Origin: Phaeobacter sp. G2
GTDB lineage: Bacteria; Pseudomonadota; Alphaproteobacteria; Rhodobacterales; Rhodobacteraceae
DNA: 64,000 bases
Direction: 5' to 3'
NCBI GenBank assembly: GCA_025163595.1
Contig: CP104100.1
Span: forward strand, 3,968,001 to 4,032,000
Numbering within the stretch: position 1 is the first letter of the stretch; each line of letters opens with the position of its first letter. Of this stretch, positions 39,454-48,002 are shown in pieces. The notes beneath the pieces were generated by a model that had not been told where the DNA came from, did no database searches, and saw only the letters and a program-made list of their open reading frames with translations. The position numbers were made by a program, and so were the translations under genes.

Positions 39454-39872
39454 TGGTTAAAGGCCGCGTCAGCGGGACAGGTAAATGAGTAGTTGCGAAA
39501 TCGCTGATTAGGCAGGGGCTAAACGCCACGAAAAAATCCCCTGCGGTTTGCGCCAATAACTCTAAATTCCTTTGGAGTTCTAGATAGATATAGCTTTCAC
39601 CGGGCAAGCCGCATTTTCCTGCCATCCGCTGACGGTCACACAGCACCTGCGGGTTTACATCGTTCAGAGCTTAATTTTTAATCACAAACGCCGCGCGGAG
39701 AATGATGTCCCACGTCATCACTGGCTAAGCTGCCGTGGACAGGATAGATCGTTGCTTCCGGCCAAGCTCCCCTTGATACTTCGGTAGCGGCGCGGGATCC
39801 GGCGATGCCTATCGCCCCGCCCGGCACGGTTTAAACCGCACGCGCCGACCATCAGGAAACGAGGCTAACACC
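39454..39872. promoter_or_regulatory. Divergent intergenic region, no gene seen
   Basis: A 419-bp gap between the truncated GMC oxidoreductase (minus) and a LysR gene (plus). It contains an AT-rich part (39540-39600 and around 39670) where promoters could lie, but I cannot place boxes with confidence. No open frame of note. Confidence 0.4.
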
Positions 39873-40802
39873 ATGCCTATCAGATACACTTTGCGGCAGA
39901 TTGAGTACTTTGTGGCCGTCGGCGAAACCGGCAGTATCACGGCAGCGTCTCACTTGCTCAATGTCTCCTCCCCGTCCATCTCGGCAAGCGTGTCGCAGCT
40001 TGAGGAGGAGCTGGGGGTGATGCTTTTTGTGCGACATCACGCACAGGGGCTGACACCCACGCCGGCGGGTCACGCAATGCTTGATCATGCAAAGGGCGTG
40101 CTGCAACAGGCGTCGGGTCTTGCCGATCTCGCCGCGTCGCTTGCTGGGTCGATCCGCGGACCGCTGTCGATTGGTTGTCTCAGCACCTTTGCCCAGGTTG
40201 TGCTGCCGGGCCTGCGCCGTAGTTTTACCGACCAATACAGCGAGGTCCGCATCAGCCAGATCGAAGCCAACCAATCAGAACTTTTCATTCTGCTGCGCCA
40301 GGCCAAGATAGATGTGGCGCTGACCTATGATCTGGACCTGCCTCGCGACCTGAGCTTTCACCCGATGGTGACCCTGCCGCCGCTGGTGGCGCTCAGCGAA
40401 ACCCATCCCCTGGCCGATCAACACTCCGTCGCGATAGAAGACCTGGCGGACTATCCCATGGTTCTTTTGGATCTGCCCCATAGTGCGGACTATTTTCTGT
40501 CGTTTTTTACCCGCGCAGGGCTGCACGTAAACATCGCCGAGCGGACACAGGATATGGCGGTGATGCGGGGACTGGTCGCAAACGGCTTTGGCTATTCGAT
40601 CGTAAACATCCGTCCGCTGCATGATCTGGCGCCAGATGGTAAGCCCATGCGGTTCCTGCCACTGACGGGCAACCACCGCCCCATGAAGCTGGGCCTGCTG
40701 TCCATCGCCAGCAGTGCCCGGATCCAGCTGCATGACGCCTTTCTGACCCATGCAAATGACTGGATCTCCACACATGTGCCCCAGCTTCTCAACTCGCGTT
40801 AA
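39873..40802 (+). CDS. LysR family transcriptional regulator
   Basis: A 309-residue LysR protein. The helix-turn-helix is in SITAASHLLNVSSPSISASV (about residues 20-39), with a substrate-binding domain from PLSIGCLSTFAQVVLPGLRR. GGAAACGAGG precedes the ATG. It is divergent from the truncated GMC gene and convergent, six bases apart, with the M20 deacylase gene. It is a candidate regulator of the catabolic operon 46601-40809 or of the lost GMC function. Confidence 0.9.
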   Translation: MPIRYTLRQIEYFVAVGETGSITAASHLLNVSSPSISASVSQLEEELGVMLFVRHHAQGLTPTPAGHAMLDHAKGVLQQASGLADLAASLAGSIRGPLSIGCLSTFAQVVLPGLRRSFTDQYSEVRISQIEANQSELFILLRQAKIDVALTYDLDLPRDLSFHPMVTLPPLVALSETHPLADQHSVAIEDLADYPMVLLDLPHSADYFLSFFTRAGLHVNIAERTQDMAVMRGLVANGFGYSIVNIRPLHDLAPDGKPMRFLPLTGNHRPMKLGLLSIASSARIQLHDAFLTHANDWISTHVPQLLNSR

Positions 40803-40808
40803 GTCAGG

Positions 40809-41945
40809 TCAGCTTAGCTCGGCCAGGAGGCGGTCCATCATCTCGTCACAGGCGGCCAGCTGCGCCTCTTCCAGGTATTCATCCGCCTTGTGCCCCTGCC
40901 CGGCCATGTCGCCGGGGCCACATACCACTGTCGGGATACCAAGCTCCGTAAAAAAGCCTGCCTCGGTGCCAAAGGCAACCTTGATCGCAGCCTTGCTGCC
41001 GCAAAGCGCTGCAACCCGCGCCACCTCTGGTGCATCTGGCGATACCTCCAGGCCTGGGTAAGTATTGGTGCAGGTGATCTCAATCCCGGTGGTATTGCCA
41101 ATTTTCCTGGCAAGCCTGGTTTCAAACGCCTCACGCTGGTCAGTCGGCAAATGGCGCAGCTCGAACGCGATCTCGGCGTGGTCCGGCACAATGTTGAGCG
41201 CGGTACCGCCCTGCATTGTTCCGGCATGTACGGTGGAATAGGCAATGTCATAGGCCGCGTCCTGCGAGCCTGAGCTGGCGTATTCATCCTGCAGGGCGCG
41301 CAAGGCAGTCAAGACGTCTGCGGCAAGATGCAGCGCGTTCACAAACCGTGGGGCAAGCGCCGAATGGCCCGCCTCGCCATGGCATATGGCACGAAACGCC
41401 GCCTTGCCCTTATGACCGATGGCCGGATGCATCGACGTTGGCTCGCCGACGATGCACAGGTCCGGGCGCCAGCCAAGCGCCTCAATCCCCGGTATCATCT
41501 TGCGAATGCCCTGGCATCCCACCTCCTCATCATAGGAGATCGCCAGCATCAAAGGCTGGGCCAGGGGCGCCTCCCCGGCGCGCTCTGCCAGCGACAGGGC
41601 GGAGGCCAGAAACCCCTTCATGTCGGTGCTACCGCGCCCATAGATCCGCCCATCCGCGCGCGTCATGTCAAACGGCGGGTGGGTCCAGTCCTGCCCCTCA
41701 CCAGGAATCACATCGCTGTGGGCCGACAGCATCACGCCGCCCGGACCCTTGGGACCGATGCGCGCCATCAGCCCCGCCTTTGGGAGCTCGGGGTCAGCAA
41801 GCCGGCAGGTCTCGAACCCTGCGGTTTTGAGCAGGTCTTCGACATAGTCGATCAGCGCCAGATTGCTATCCGCGCTGACTGTTGGAAAACTAATGAGCTG
41901 GGCGAGAATGTCGCCGGTGCGGGCCTTGGGCACCGCCGCGCTCAT
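40809..41945 (-). CDS. M20 family metallopeptidase, acetylornithine deacetylase (ArgE)-like
   Basis: A 378-residue dizinc amidohydrolase. Metal and catalytic residues are His76 and Asp78 (SAHSDVIPG), Asp108 (RGSTDMKGF) and the Glu140-Glu141 pair (SYDEEVGCQG), with the dimerisation domain in between. ArgE removes an acetyl group from N-acetylornithine. Here the gene ends a catabolic operon, so removal of an acyl or formyl group from another amino acid is more likely than arginine synthesis. The ATG overlaps the preceding stop (ATGA, 41942-41945). Confidence 0.85.
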   Translation of the reverse strand: MSAAVPKARTGDILAQLISFPTVSADSNLALIDYVEDLLKTAGFETCRLADPELPKAGLMARIGPKGPGGVMLSAHSDVIPGEGQDWTHPPFDMTRADGRIYGRGSTDMKGFLASALSLAERAGEAPLAQPLMLAISYDEEVGCQGIRKMIPGIEALGWRPDLCIVGEPTSMHPAIGHKGKAAFRAICHGEAGHSALAPRFVNALHLAADVLTALRALQDEYASSGSQDAAYDIAYSTVHAGTMQGGTALNIVPDHAEIAFELRHLPTDQREAFETRLARKIGNTTGIEITCTNTYPGLEVSPDAPEVARVAALCGSKAAIKVAFGTEAGFFTELGIPTVVCGPGDMAGQGHKADEYLEEAQLAACDEMMDRLLAELS

Positions 41946-42631
41946 TGCGGCGCCAGTTCGGTGATTTCCCGGCGGAATGGCAGATCGTCACCGATGTCAG
42001 CCTCATCCAATTCCCGCGCATTGCGATGCCCGGCATAGGTTGCCCAGGCAATCGGGCCAGCGGCCTCGGCATCGCCAAACAGCTTGACCGAGCGAATACC
42101 CGCATCGGCCCAGTCCGCCTGCCGCGCTTTCAGTCCCTGGAACAGCTGATCATTGCCACTACGCGATGCAACCATGACAACCGCGTCACAGGGGTAGCTG
42201 CGGGTTTTGCCGGTATAGACGCAGTTCGAGATCACGTGATCGCGGGCCACTTCGGTGACGCCGCGGTTCAGCACAATATCGACACCCATTTCGTCCAGCC
42301 GGGCATGGATCGTCGCCTGCTCCAATGTGTTGTTGGTCCAGTCAGAGACATAGGCCGATGGGGTGATCAGGGTCACTCTCGCGCACTGCTTCACCAAAAG
42401 CTCAGCCAGAACGCCGCCCATATAGTAGTGATCATCGTCATAAATCACCACGGTGCCGCCGGGCACGATCCCATCCATCAGATCATCAGGCGTATAGACC
42501 TTTTCGGCCGCGGCAGACGGATCGCGGTAACCCCCACCGTTGCAATGGGGCACCTGATAAAAGCGGTTCTTGGCCGTGACCGGGCCGATCTGCATCGGTT
42601 CAAACAGAATATCGTAGCGGGAATCGCGCAT
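41942..42631 (-). pseudogene. Trimethylamine/dimethylglycine-dehydrogenase-like flavoprotein with internal in-frame deletion
   Basis: The 229-residue product starts with the first strand of an FMN barrel (YDILFEPMQIGPVTAKNRFY, then QVPHCNGGGYRDPSA) and jumps to the C-terminal dinucleotide-binding part (KVYTPDDLMDGIVPGGTVVI, YDDDHYYMGGVLAELL, SAYVSDWTNNTLEQATIHAR). Full-length relatives (old-yellow-enzyme barrel, [4Fe-4S] linker, ADP-binding domain) have about 680 residues, so around 450 are lost near 42515. The iron-sulfur cysteines and catalytic barrel residues are gone. Frame and ATGA coupling to the next gene are kept, so downstream translation should survive. Confidence 0.85.
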
Positions 42632-42694
42632 TCTCGTCTCCTAAACGGCAATCATTCACCTCTCTCGCGCGCCTGTCAGAGCCGCGCCGGGCGA

Positions 42695-44191
42695 TCAGGA
42701 TTTGTATTTGATCCAGGTGGTCTTGAGGGCGGAGTATTTGTCCAGCGAATGCAGCGATAAATCACGCCCAAACCCCGACTGTTTCATTCCGCCAAACGGC
42801 GTCTGCGCCGACAGGGCATCAACCGTGTTCACCGAAACCGTACCCACATGCAGCCGATCAGACACCCGACAGGCGCGGGACAGATTGTCGGTCCAGACCG
42901 AGGCCGCCAGACCATAGATTGAATCATTGGCCATGGTGACGGCCTCGTCTTCGGTGTCAAAGGGGATCACCGACAACACAGGACCAAAGATTTCATCGCG
43001 GGCAAGCGCGTCGTCATGGGACACCTCGGAAAAGATCGTAGGTTGTACAAAACAGCCCCTTCCATTCACCTGCACCCTTGCGCCGCCAGTCACCAGATCG
43101 GCAGTCTGTTTGCCAGCTTCGACAAAGCGCATGATGCCTTGGGTCTGTTCTTCATCGACGATTGCGCCCATTTTTGTCGCTGGCTCCAGCGGAACGCCCG
43201 GTTGCATGCCTTCGGCCCGCGCAATCAGCTTTTCCACCAGCGCGTCTTTGATTGACCGTTCCACATAAAGCCGCGAATTGGCCGAGCAAACTTCCCCCTG
43301 ATTGAAGAAGATACCAAAGGCCGCCATGTCAGCCGCCGCCTCCAGATCCTCGCAATCGGCAAAGACGAGGTTGGGGCTTTTGCCGCCGGTTTCTGGCCAT
43401 ACCTGTTTCAGGTTCGATTGCCCGGAGTATTCCATAAAACGCTTGCCGGTTGCGGTTGACCCGATAAAGGCCAGACAATCCACATCCATATGCAGGCCCA
43501 GCGCGCGGCCCGCTTTGGCACCAAATCCGGGCACCACATTGAACACCCCGTCAGGCACCCCGGCCTCAGCAGCCAGTTCCGCCAGTCGAAGCGCCGACAG
43601 CGGCGATTGCTCGGCAGGTTTCAACACCACGGAATTGCCCGCCGCCAGTGCCGCGGCCGATTTCCATGTCGCCATATCCAGCGGGAAGTTCCAAGGCACA
43701 ACCGCCCCCACGACGCCCAAAGGCACCCGGCGCACCAGCGCCAGATCACCGGGGCCTGTTGGGGCGACCTCGTCATAAATCTTGTCGATCGCCTCAGCGT
43801 ACCATTGGAAAAACTGGGCCGAGCCCGGGGCATCGACGGTCATCGCATCGGTGATGGGTTTGCCCATATCCAGACAGTCAAGCAGCGCCATTTCTTCCAG
43901 ATTGGCGCGGATCAGATCAGCCAGTTTCAGCAAAACCGCCTTGCGGTCCCCCGGCGCCATGCGCGACCAGCGGCCATCGTCAAAGGCCCGGCGCCCGGCG
44001 GCCACAGCCAAATCCACATCCGCTGCATCGCATTCCGCCACCGGTGCCAGAACGGCGCCATCGGCTGGGTTTACGCTATCAAAGGTCTTGCCTGAGATGG
44101 CATCGGTGAATTTGCCGTCGATAAACGCCTGGCGACGGATGTCCAGCGCAGCGGCCTTGGCCCGCCAGTCCTGAAGGGTGAAATCCCGCAT
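42695..44191 (-). CDS. Aldehyde dehydrogenase, PuuC-like (gamma-aminobutyraldehyde family)
   Basis: A 498-residue NAD(P)-dependent aldehyde dehydrogenase with PWNFPLDM, the general base Glu267 (VWPETGGKSPN) and the nucleophile Cys302 (NQGEVCSANSR). The GEVCSANSRLYVE and TPFGGMKQSGFGRD signatures place it near PuuC/AldH enzymes, which oxidise gamma-glutamyl-aminobutyraldehyde and other amino aldehydes. It follows the DUF1028 gene by 17 bases in a six-gene minus-strand operon. The natural substrate is probably an aldehyde made by the upstream flavin enzymes. Confidence 0.9.
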   Translation of the reverse strand: MRDFTLQDWRAKAAALDIRRQAFIDGKFTDAISGKTFDSVNPADGAVLAPVAECDAADVDLAVAAGRRAFDDGRWSRMAPGDRKAVLLKLADLIRANLEEMALLDCLDMGKPITDAMTVDAPGSAQFFQWYAEAIDKIYDEVAPTGPGDLALVRRVPLGVVGAVVPWNFPLDMATWKSAAALAAGNSVVLKPAEQSPLSALRLAELAAEAGVPDGVFNVVPGFGAKAGRALGLHMDVDCLAFIGSTATGKRFMEYSGQSNLKQVWPETGGKSPNLVFADCEDLEAAADMAAFGIFFNQGEVCSANSRLYVERSIKDALVEKLIARAEGMQPGVPLEPATKMGAIVDEEQTQGIMRFVEAGKQTADLVTGGARVQVNGRGCFVQPTIFSEVSHDDALARDEIFGPVLSVIPFDTEDEAVTMANDSIYGLAASVWTDNLSRACRVSDRLHVGTVSVNTVDALSAQTPFGGMKQSGFGRDLSLHSLDKYSALKTTWIKYKS

Positions 44192-44208
44192 CCCTGTTCC
44201 TTCCTGTT

Positions 44209-44883
44209 CTATTCGTCGCCCGGCACGCCGTAGGACGGCGCCTCGCGCGGGTCGAGCGCGCGCTGGGTATAGGCGTCAAGCTGCGGCTTGTAGACCTCCC
44301 AGGCGGTGGCGATGTTTTCAATCGGGCAACCCTGGGTCCAGTCGCAGCGCAGCTCAGCCACCGGCCAGGCGACCTTATCGACAATCATCATTCCGGCGGA
44401 ATGTACTGGCCCGGCTTCACCTCCGGCGGAGAGGCCTGCGCGCATCGCAGCAATCAGGCGGTCACCGATATGGCCCTTGGCCCCCGTGAATCCCGCCACA
44501 ATGGCCTGCGGGACGCTGTCATTGGCAAGAAGGTTCCCCCCCGAGGCCACATTTTCCGCCTCTGCCTGGGTCCAGATACCCAGGCTTTTGGGGCCGGAAT
44601 GGATCGCCGTGCGGCCCTGCCCGTCTACCGCCAGCACTTGCCGGTATTCCATGAACTGGCCACGGGCCTGCACCTCGGCAATGGCCTCAGGCGCGGACAT
44701 ACCGCCTTGCATCAGGTCAAGCGTAAGCGGCCCCAGCGAGGGATCGGTCACGTTCTGCGAGGCCACCGCGCCCACGCCTGCGCGGGCAAAAGCACAGCGC
44801 GCAGCGACAGCCGGTGACGAGGAGGAAATTGCCATGCCAAACATGCCGGTTTCGGCGCAGCGCGCTACAAGAGAAAAGGTCAT
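44209..44883 (-). CDS. DUF1028 domain protein
   Basis: A 224-residue protein of the DUF1028 family, predicted to have an Ntn-hydrolase-like fold. The N-terminal FSLVARCAETGMFGMAISS and the segments GAVASQNVTDPSLGPLTLDL and ENVASGGNLLANDSVPQAIV are family-typical. No signal peptide. DUF1028 genes often lie beside RidA and amidohydrolase genes; here RidA ends four bases upstream. A hydrolase role in amide or imine breakdown is possible, but no reaction is established. Confidence 0.85.
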   Translation of the reverse strand: MTFSLVARCAETGMFGMAISSSSPAVAARCAFARAGVGAVASQNVTDPSLGPLTLDLMQGGMSAPEAIAEVQARGQFMEYRQVLAVDGQGRTAIHSGPKSLGIWTQAEAENVASGGNLLANDSVPQAIVAGFTGAKGHIGDRLIAAMRAGLSAGGEAGPVHSAGMMIVDKVAWPVAELRCDWTQGCPIENIATAWEVYKPQLDAYTQRALDPREAPSYGVPGDE

Positions 44884-44887
44884 GCGC

Positions 44888-45304
44888 TCAATCCGGGATC
44901 ACGGCAGTGCCGTCGATCTCAACCAGCCAATCGGGCCGCGCCAACGCCTGCACCACAAGCCCGGTCGAAACCGGATGCACGCCTTTGATATATTCGCCCA
45001 TGGTGCGATAGACCGCCTCGCGGTGGCGCACGTCGGTGATATAGACCACCACCTTGACCAAGTGGCTCATGTCGCCGCCGGCCTCTTCGATCAGCTGGCG
45101 AATATTCTGCATCACCTTATGGGTCTGCTCCACCGGATCATGGCTGTCGATGTTTTTGGCATCATCAAGGCTCTGTGGGCATTGCCCCCGCAGCCAAACG
45201 GTCTTGCCGCCCTGCGTGACCACGGCCTGGCACAGATCATTGTCGAGGTTCTGCTCGGGGTAAGTGTCACCGGTGTTGAATTTGCGAATACGGGTATGTG
45301 CCAT
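44888..45304 (-). CDS. RidA family protein (YjgF/YER057c/UK114)
   Basis: A 138-residue protein of the enamine/imine deaminase family. DLCQAVVTQGGKTVWLRGQ and VVYITDVRHREAVYRTMGEY give the chorismate-mutase-like fold, and the C-terminal VVQALARPDWLVEIDGTAV holds the conserved arginine. RidA proteins hydrolyse reactive 2-aminoacrylate and related imines. The ATG at 45304 follows AGGAG, and the in-frame extension upstream lacks a ribosome site. In this operon it may hydrolyse an imine made by flavin-dependent amine oxidation. Confidence 0.88.
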   Translation of the reverse strand: MAHTRIRKFNTGDTYPEQNLDNDLCQAVVTQGGKTVWLRGQCPQSLDDAKNIDSHDPVEQTHKVMQNIRQLIEEAGGDMSHLVKVVVYITDVRHREAVYRTMGEYIKGVHPVSTGLVVQALARPDWLVEIDGTAVIPD

Positions 45305-45323
45305 ATGGGCGCTCCTGTCAGGT

Positions 45324-46601
45324 TTATTCTGCGGCGGCCGACACAATCGCCGCCTCGCCGTCATAAGCCATGTAGGCTCGCTGGATTTCAATTTGATCGG
45401 CGACATGTTTGGCGTCGTGCCACACGCCCCACAGGAAAGACGACCCCCGCCGCGACTGCCAGGGCAGCCCAAGGAAATACACCCCCGGCTCTGTGGACAG
45501 TCCGCGTTGGTGGATTGGCGCGCCACGCTCATCAAAAGCGTCAACCTTGAGCCAGTCAAAGTCCTGCCGAAAGCCGGTGGCCCAAATGATTGTGCCCACG
45601 TTCTCTTGTTTCAGGTCGATGGCGTTCAGCGGCTGGCTCAGACAGTCCGGGTCGGGGAAGGCCTGCCGCGCCTGCGGGTCCATGGGCAGATCAAGGCCTG
45701 TGCGCGCGACATAGGCATCCGCCATATCAAGCAACTCGGCGTAATCTGCATCGCCCTTTGCCACGTTGGCCTGCAGATCGACAGCAAAGCGCAGCACGCC
45801 GTCCTCATAGCCCGCAGTCAAACCGGTCAGCACCACGCCCTCCCCCGCGAGGCGACGGAAATCCATGGTCTGCCCGCCATAGGCTCCGCTGACTGAGATG
45901 GTCACATGCTCTGTGCCGGGCGCGGGTGCGGCCATGTCCCACAGGCCCAGCACCCCTAGCCACCAGACAAAGTCACGCCCCCGATAGCGACGTGGTGGAC
46001 GGCCATGCGAGCCCACCGACAGGAACACTTTGCGACCCGCGCGGTTCAGTTCGTCTGCAATCTGCGCCCCGGATGCCCCGGCACCGACCACCATAACCGC
46101 CCCATCGGGGAGTTGATCGGGGTTTTTGTAGTGAAACGAATGAAGCTGGGTGACCGGCGCGGTTTCCGGAACGATGGGTGGAATCACCGGATGCTGAAAC
46201 GCGCCGGTCGCCGCCACGATGCGGTCGGCCTCAATCTCGCCCGCGCTGGTTTTAACCAGGAACCGGCCAGTGCCGGGCTGACGCCGGGCTTCCAGCACCT
46301 CGACCCCTTCACGGATCGGCGCCTGTACCATTGCGGCGTAGTCCACCAGGTAATCAGCCACACGATCCTTGGAAACAAAGGCATCAGGTGCCTCGCCCTC
46401 GAAATTCATATTTGGGAAACGGTCATGCCACACTGGCCCGTTGGTCACCAGCGCATCCCAGCGCCCGGTGCGCCAGGCTTCGGCCGTGCGGTTTTTTTCC
46501 AGCACCAGATGCGGCACTCCGGCCCGGCCAAGGTGCTCACTCATGGCGATGCCAGCCTGTCCGCCCCCGACGATCAATGTATCAGTCTTTTCCACGGGCA
46601 T
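45324..46601 (-). CDS. Flavin-containing monooxygenase-like NAD(P)/FAD oxidoreductase
   Basis: A 425-residue class B flavin monooxygenase-like protein with two dinucleotide folds: VGGGQAG (residues 11-17) for FAD and VVGAGASGAQIADEL in the middle for NADPH. Between them is the IVAATGAF motif and near the end IIWATGFRQDFDWL, the ATG motif of the family. Such enzymes hydroxylate soft nucleophiles such as amines or sulfides. It is the first gene of the operon 46601-40809, 20 bases upstream of RidA. Attack on an N-methylated or N-heterocyclic substrate would fit the neighbours but is inference. Confidence 0.85.
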   Translation of the reverse strand: MPVEKTDTLIVGGGQAGIAMSEHLGRAGVPHLVLEKNRTAEAWRTGRWDALVTNGPVWHDRFPNMNFEGEAPDAFVSKDRVADYLVDYAAMVQAPIREGVEVLEARRQPGTGRFLVKTSAGEIEADRIVAATGAFQHPVIPPIVPETAPVTQLHSFHYKNPDQLPDGAVMVVGAGASGAQIADELNRAGRKVFLSVGSHGRPPRRYRGRDFVWWLGVLGLWDMAAPAPGTEHVTISVSGAYGGQTMDFRRLAGEGVVLTGLTAGYEDGVLRFAVDLQANVAKGDADYAELLDMADAYVARTGLDLPMDPQARQAFPDPDCLSQPLNAIDLKQENVGTIIWATGFRQDFDWLKVDAFDERGAPIHQRGLSTEPGVYFLGLPWQSRRGSSFLWGVWHDAKHVADQIEIQRAYMAYDGEAAIVSAAAE

Positions 46602-46829
46602 GTCCGCCTTCCCCTGCTTTTAAAGGTGCTTTTGGCCCGATGTCGGGCGATCCTTTCCAAGCTAAAGGAGAAGACAATGCCCTAAAACTACGATTTCTCG
46701 CAGCACTGCTTAGGTTGTCCCTAAACAGTGTCACACCGCGTATCACATGAGGCGGTTCATGCGCCGGTCGCGCGGATCAGAACCGCCGACTGCAGCGATA
46801 TGGATGAATTGTCCCAGAGCGCAGCGGCA
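46602..46829. promoter_or_regulatory. Promoter region of the flavin monooxygenase operon
   Basis: A 228-bp gap between the GNAT gene stop and the first gene of the operon, both on the minus strand. It is the only sizeable gap upstream of that operon, so its promoter should lie here. No clear operator was recognised. Confidence 0.35.
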
Positions 46830-47309
46830 TCACGACGTTTCAAGCCGATATTTCCTAAAAACCTCACCGTCATATTCGATCTCTTTGGTAAACTTGGCCC
46901 CGGCGCGGACAAGCGCCCCCAAATTCCTGCGAGAGGGCGGCAGCAGGACCGTCACGAATTCAATGCGTGGATCTGCCTTCGCAAATGCAATGGCTTTTCT
47001 TGAGATGAGCATCCCCAGACCAAAATTGCCCGGCGTGAGGACCAGGCCAAAGTCCCACTCTGTGCCTTCTTTTTGAAACCCACCCCATCCAACATAGGCT
47101 TCATCGCTCAAGACCGCCCAATGGCCCAGACCATCGCGCTGCCAGTACTCTTCCTTCGCAGCAACAAACTGTCTGGCATCATCTAGGGTCCATTTCGCCC
47201 CCAAGAGCGGCATGTGTTCCGCAACGCGCGGGGTATTCATATGCAAAACGATGTCTTCCAATGCGACATCCGTGAGCCGCACAAACCGTATCTTCGGTGG
47301 ATGTTTCAA
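46830..47309 (-). CDS. GNAT family N-acetyltransferase
   Basis: A 159-residue acetyltransferase of the RimJ/RimL-like group, with IRFVRLTDVALEDIVLHM at the start, HWAVLSDEAYVGWGGFQKEG in the core and a C-terminal VTVLLPPSRRNLGALVRAGA, the segment that follows the acetyl-CoA-binding loop. The canonical Q/RxxGxG/A is degenerate here (PGNFGLGML). It is divergent from a TetR gene with 87 bp between the starts, where two TetR-like sites sit. Substrate unknown; such pairs often protect against a toxic small molecule. Confidence 0.8.
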   Translation of the reverse strand: MKHPPKIRFVRLTDVALEDIVLHMNTPRVAEHMPLLGAKWTLDDARQFVAAKEEYWQRDGLGHWAVLSDEAYVGWGGFQKEGTEWDFGLVLTPGNFGLGMLISRKAIAFAKADPRIEFVTVLLPPSRRNLGALVRAGAKFTKEIEYDGEVFRKYRLETS

Positions 47310-47337
47310 GTCACATTTACCCGCTTGAGATGCCTAC

Positions 47338-47387
47338 ATACGCCACCGTATATGATGCCCCTTGGAATTGTAAATACGGCAGCGTAT
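47338..47387. promoter_or_regulatory. Twin palindromic operators ATACG-N4-CGTAT
   Basis: Two inverted repeats with identical arms, ATACGCCACCGTAT (47338-47351) and ATACGGCAGCGTAT (47374-47387), lie 36 bases apart centre to centre in the gap between the divergent GNAT and TetR genes. The second ends ten bases before the TetR start at 47397. Spacing, symmetry and place are what one expects for binding of the TetR protein encoded next to them. Confidence 0.7.
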
Positions 47388-47396
47388 ATTTTGACG

Positions 47397-47939
47397 ATGA
47401 ACAAAACCAAATTCCCATCAGAGACCTGGTTGGCCGCCGGCTTTCGTGCTCTTACATCCGATGGCCCAACCGCAATCAGGGTCGAAGCCCTGGCGCGAAA
47501 TCTTGGAGCCACCAAAGGATCGTTCTATTGGAACTTCGACGACCTTCCCTCCTTCAAACGCGAGATGCTGGCGCTCTGGCGCAATAGGGTTGCTGAGGAA
47601 ATTGAAAGCGTCAGCGCAGTGGATGCATCACTGCGTTTGGAACGGTTGATTGCGCAGGCGTCAGGATCAGCCCCCGACAGATTTGGCGGGCGGCGGGTTG
47701 AACCCGCAATGCGGTCATGGGCATTAACGGATCCAGACGCCTTAGCGGTGGTCAACGACGTTGATCACATCAGGCTGGCGTTCCTGGCAGAGCTGCTAGC
47801 TGATATTGGGCAACATGATCCCGCTGTCGTTCACCTAGTCTACGGCGCCTATATTGGGTTGACCGATCTAGCAGCCAAGGGAGCCGTCGATATTGGCGTC
47901 GCCCTGGATGCACTATTAAAGAGTGTTTCGAGCCCCTAA
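47397..47939 (+). CDS. TetR family transcriptional regulator
   Basis: A 180-residue TetR protein. The helix-turn-helix is VEALARNLGATKGSFYWNF (about residues 29-47). The ATG at 47397 is preferred: it gives a normal TetR N-terminus (MNKTKFPSETWLAAGFRAL), whereas the longer frame would cover both operators. It probably represses itself and the divergent GNAT gene through the twin sites. A perfect hairpin follows the stop. Confidence 0.88.
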   Translation: MNKTKFPSETWLAAGFRALTSDGPTAIRVEALARNLGATKGSFYWNFDDLPSFKREMLALWRNRVAEEIESVSAVDASLRLERLIAQASGSAPDRFGGRRVEPAMRSWALTDPDALAVVNDVDHIRLAFLAELLADIGQHDPAVVHLVYGAYIGLTDLAAKGAVDIGVALDALLKSVSSP

Positions 47940-47948
47940 CCGGACAAA

Positions 47949-47976
47949 CATATGCCGCCCCAACAGGCGGCATATG
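47949..47976. terminator. Bidirectional hairpin terminator
   Basis: CATATGCCGCC (47949-47959) and GGCGGCATATG (47966-47976) form a perfect 11-bp stem with a 6-base loop, between the convergent TetR gene and succinate-semialdehyde dehydrogenase gene. Confidence 0.7.
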
Positions 47977-48002
47977 CAGAGCGACAAGCCAAAGGATCAG
48001 TC

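Noticed and set aside
44306..45550. A 414-codon plus-strand open frame
   Set aside because: Antisense across DUF1028, RidA and part of the flavin monooxygenase gene; no recognisable domain and no plausible start.
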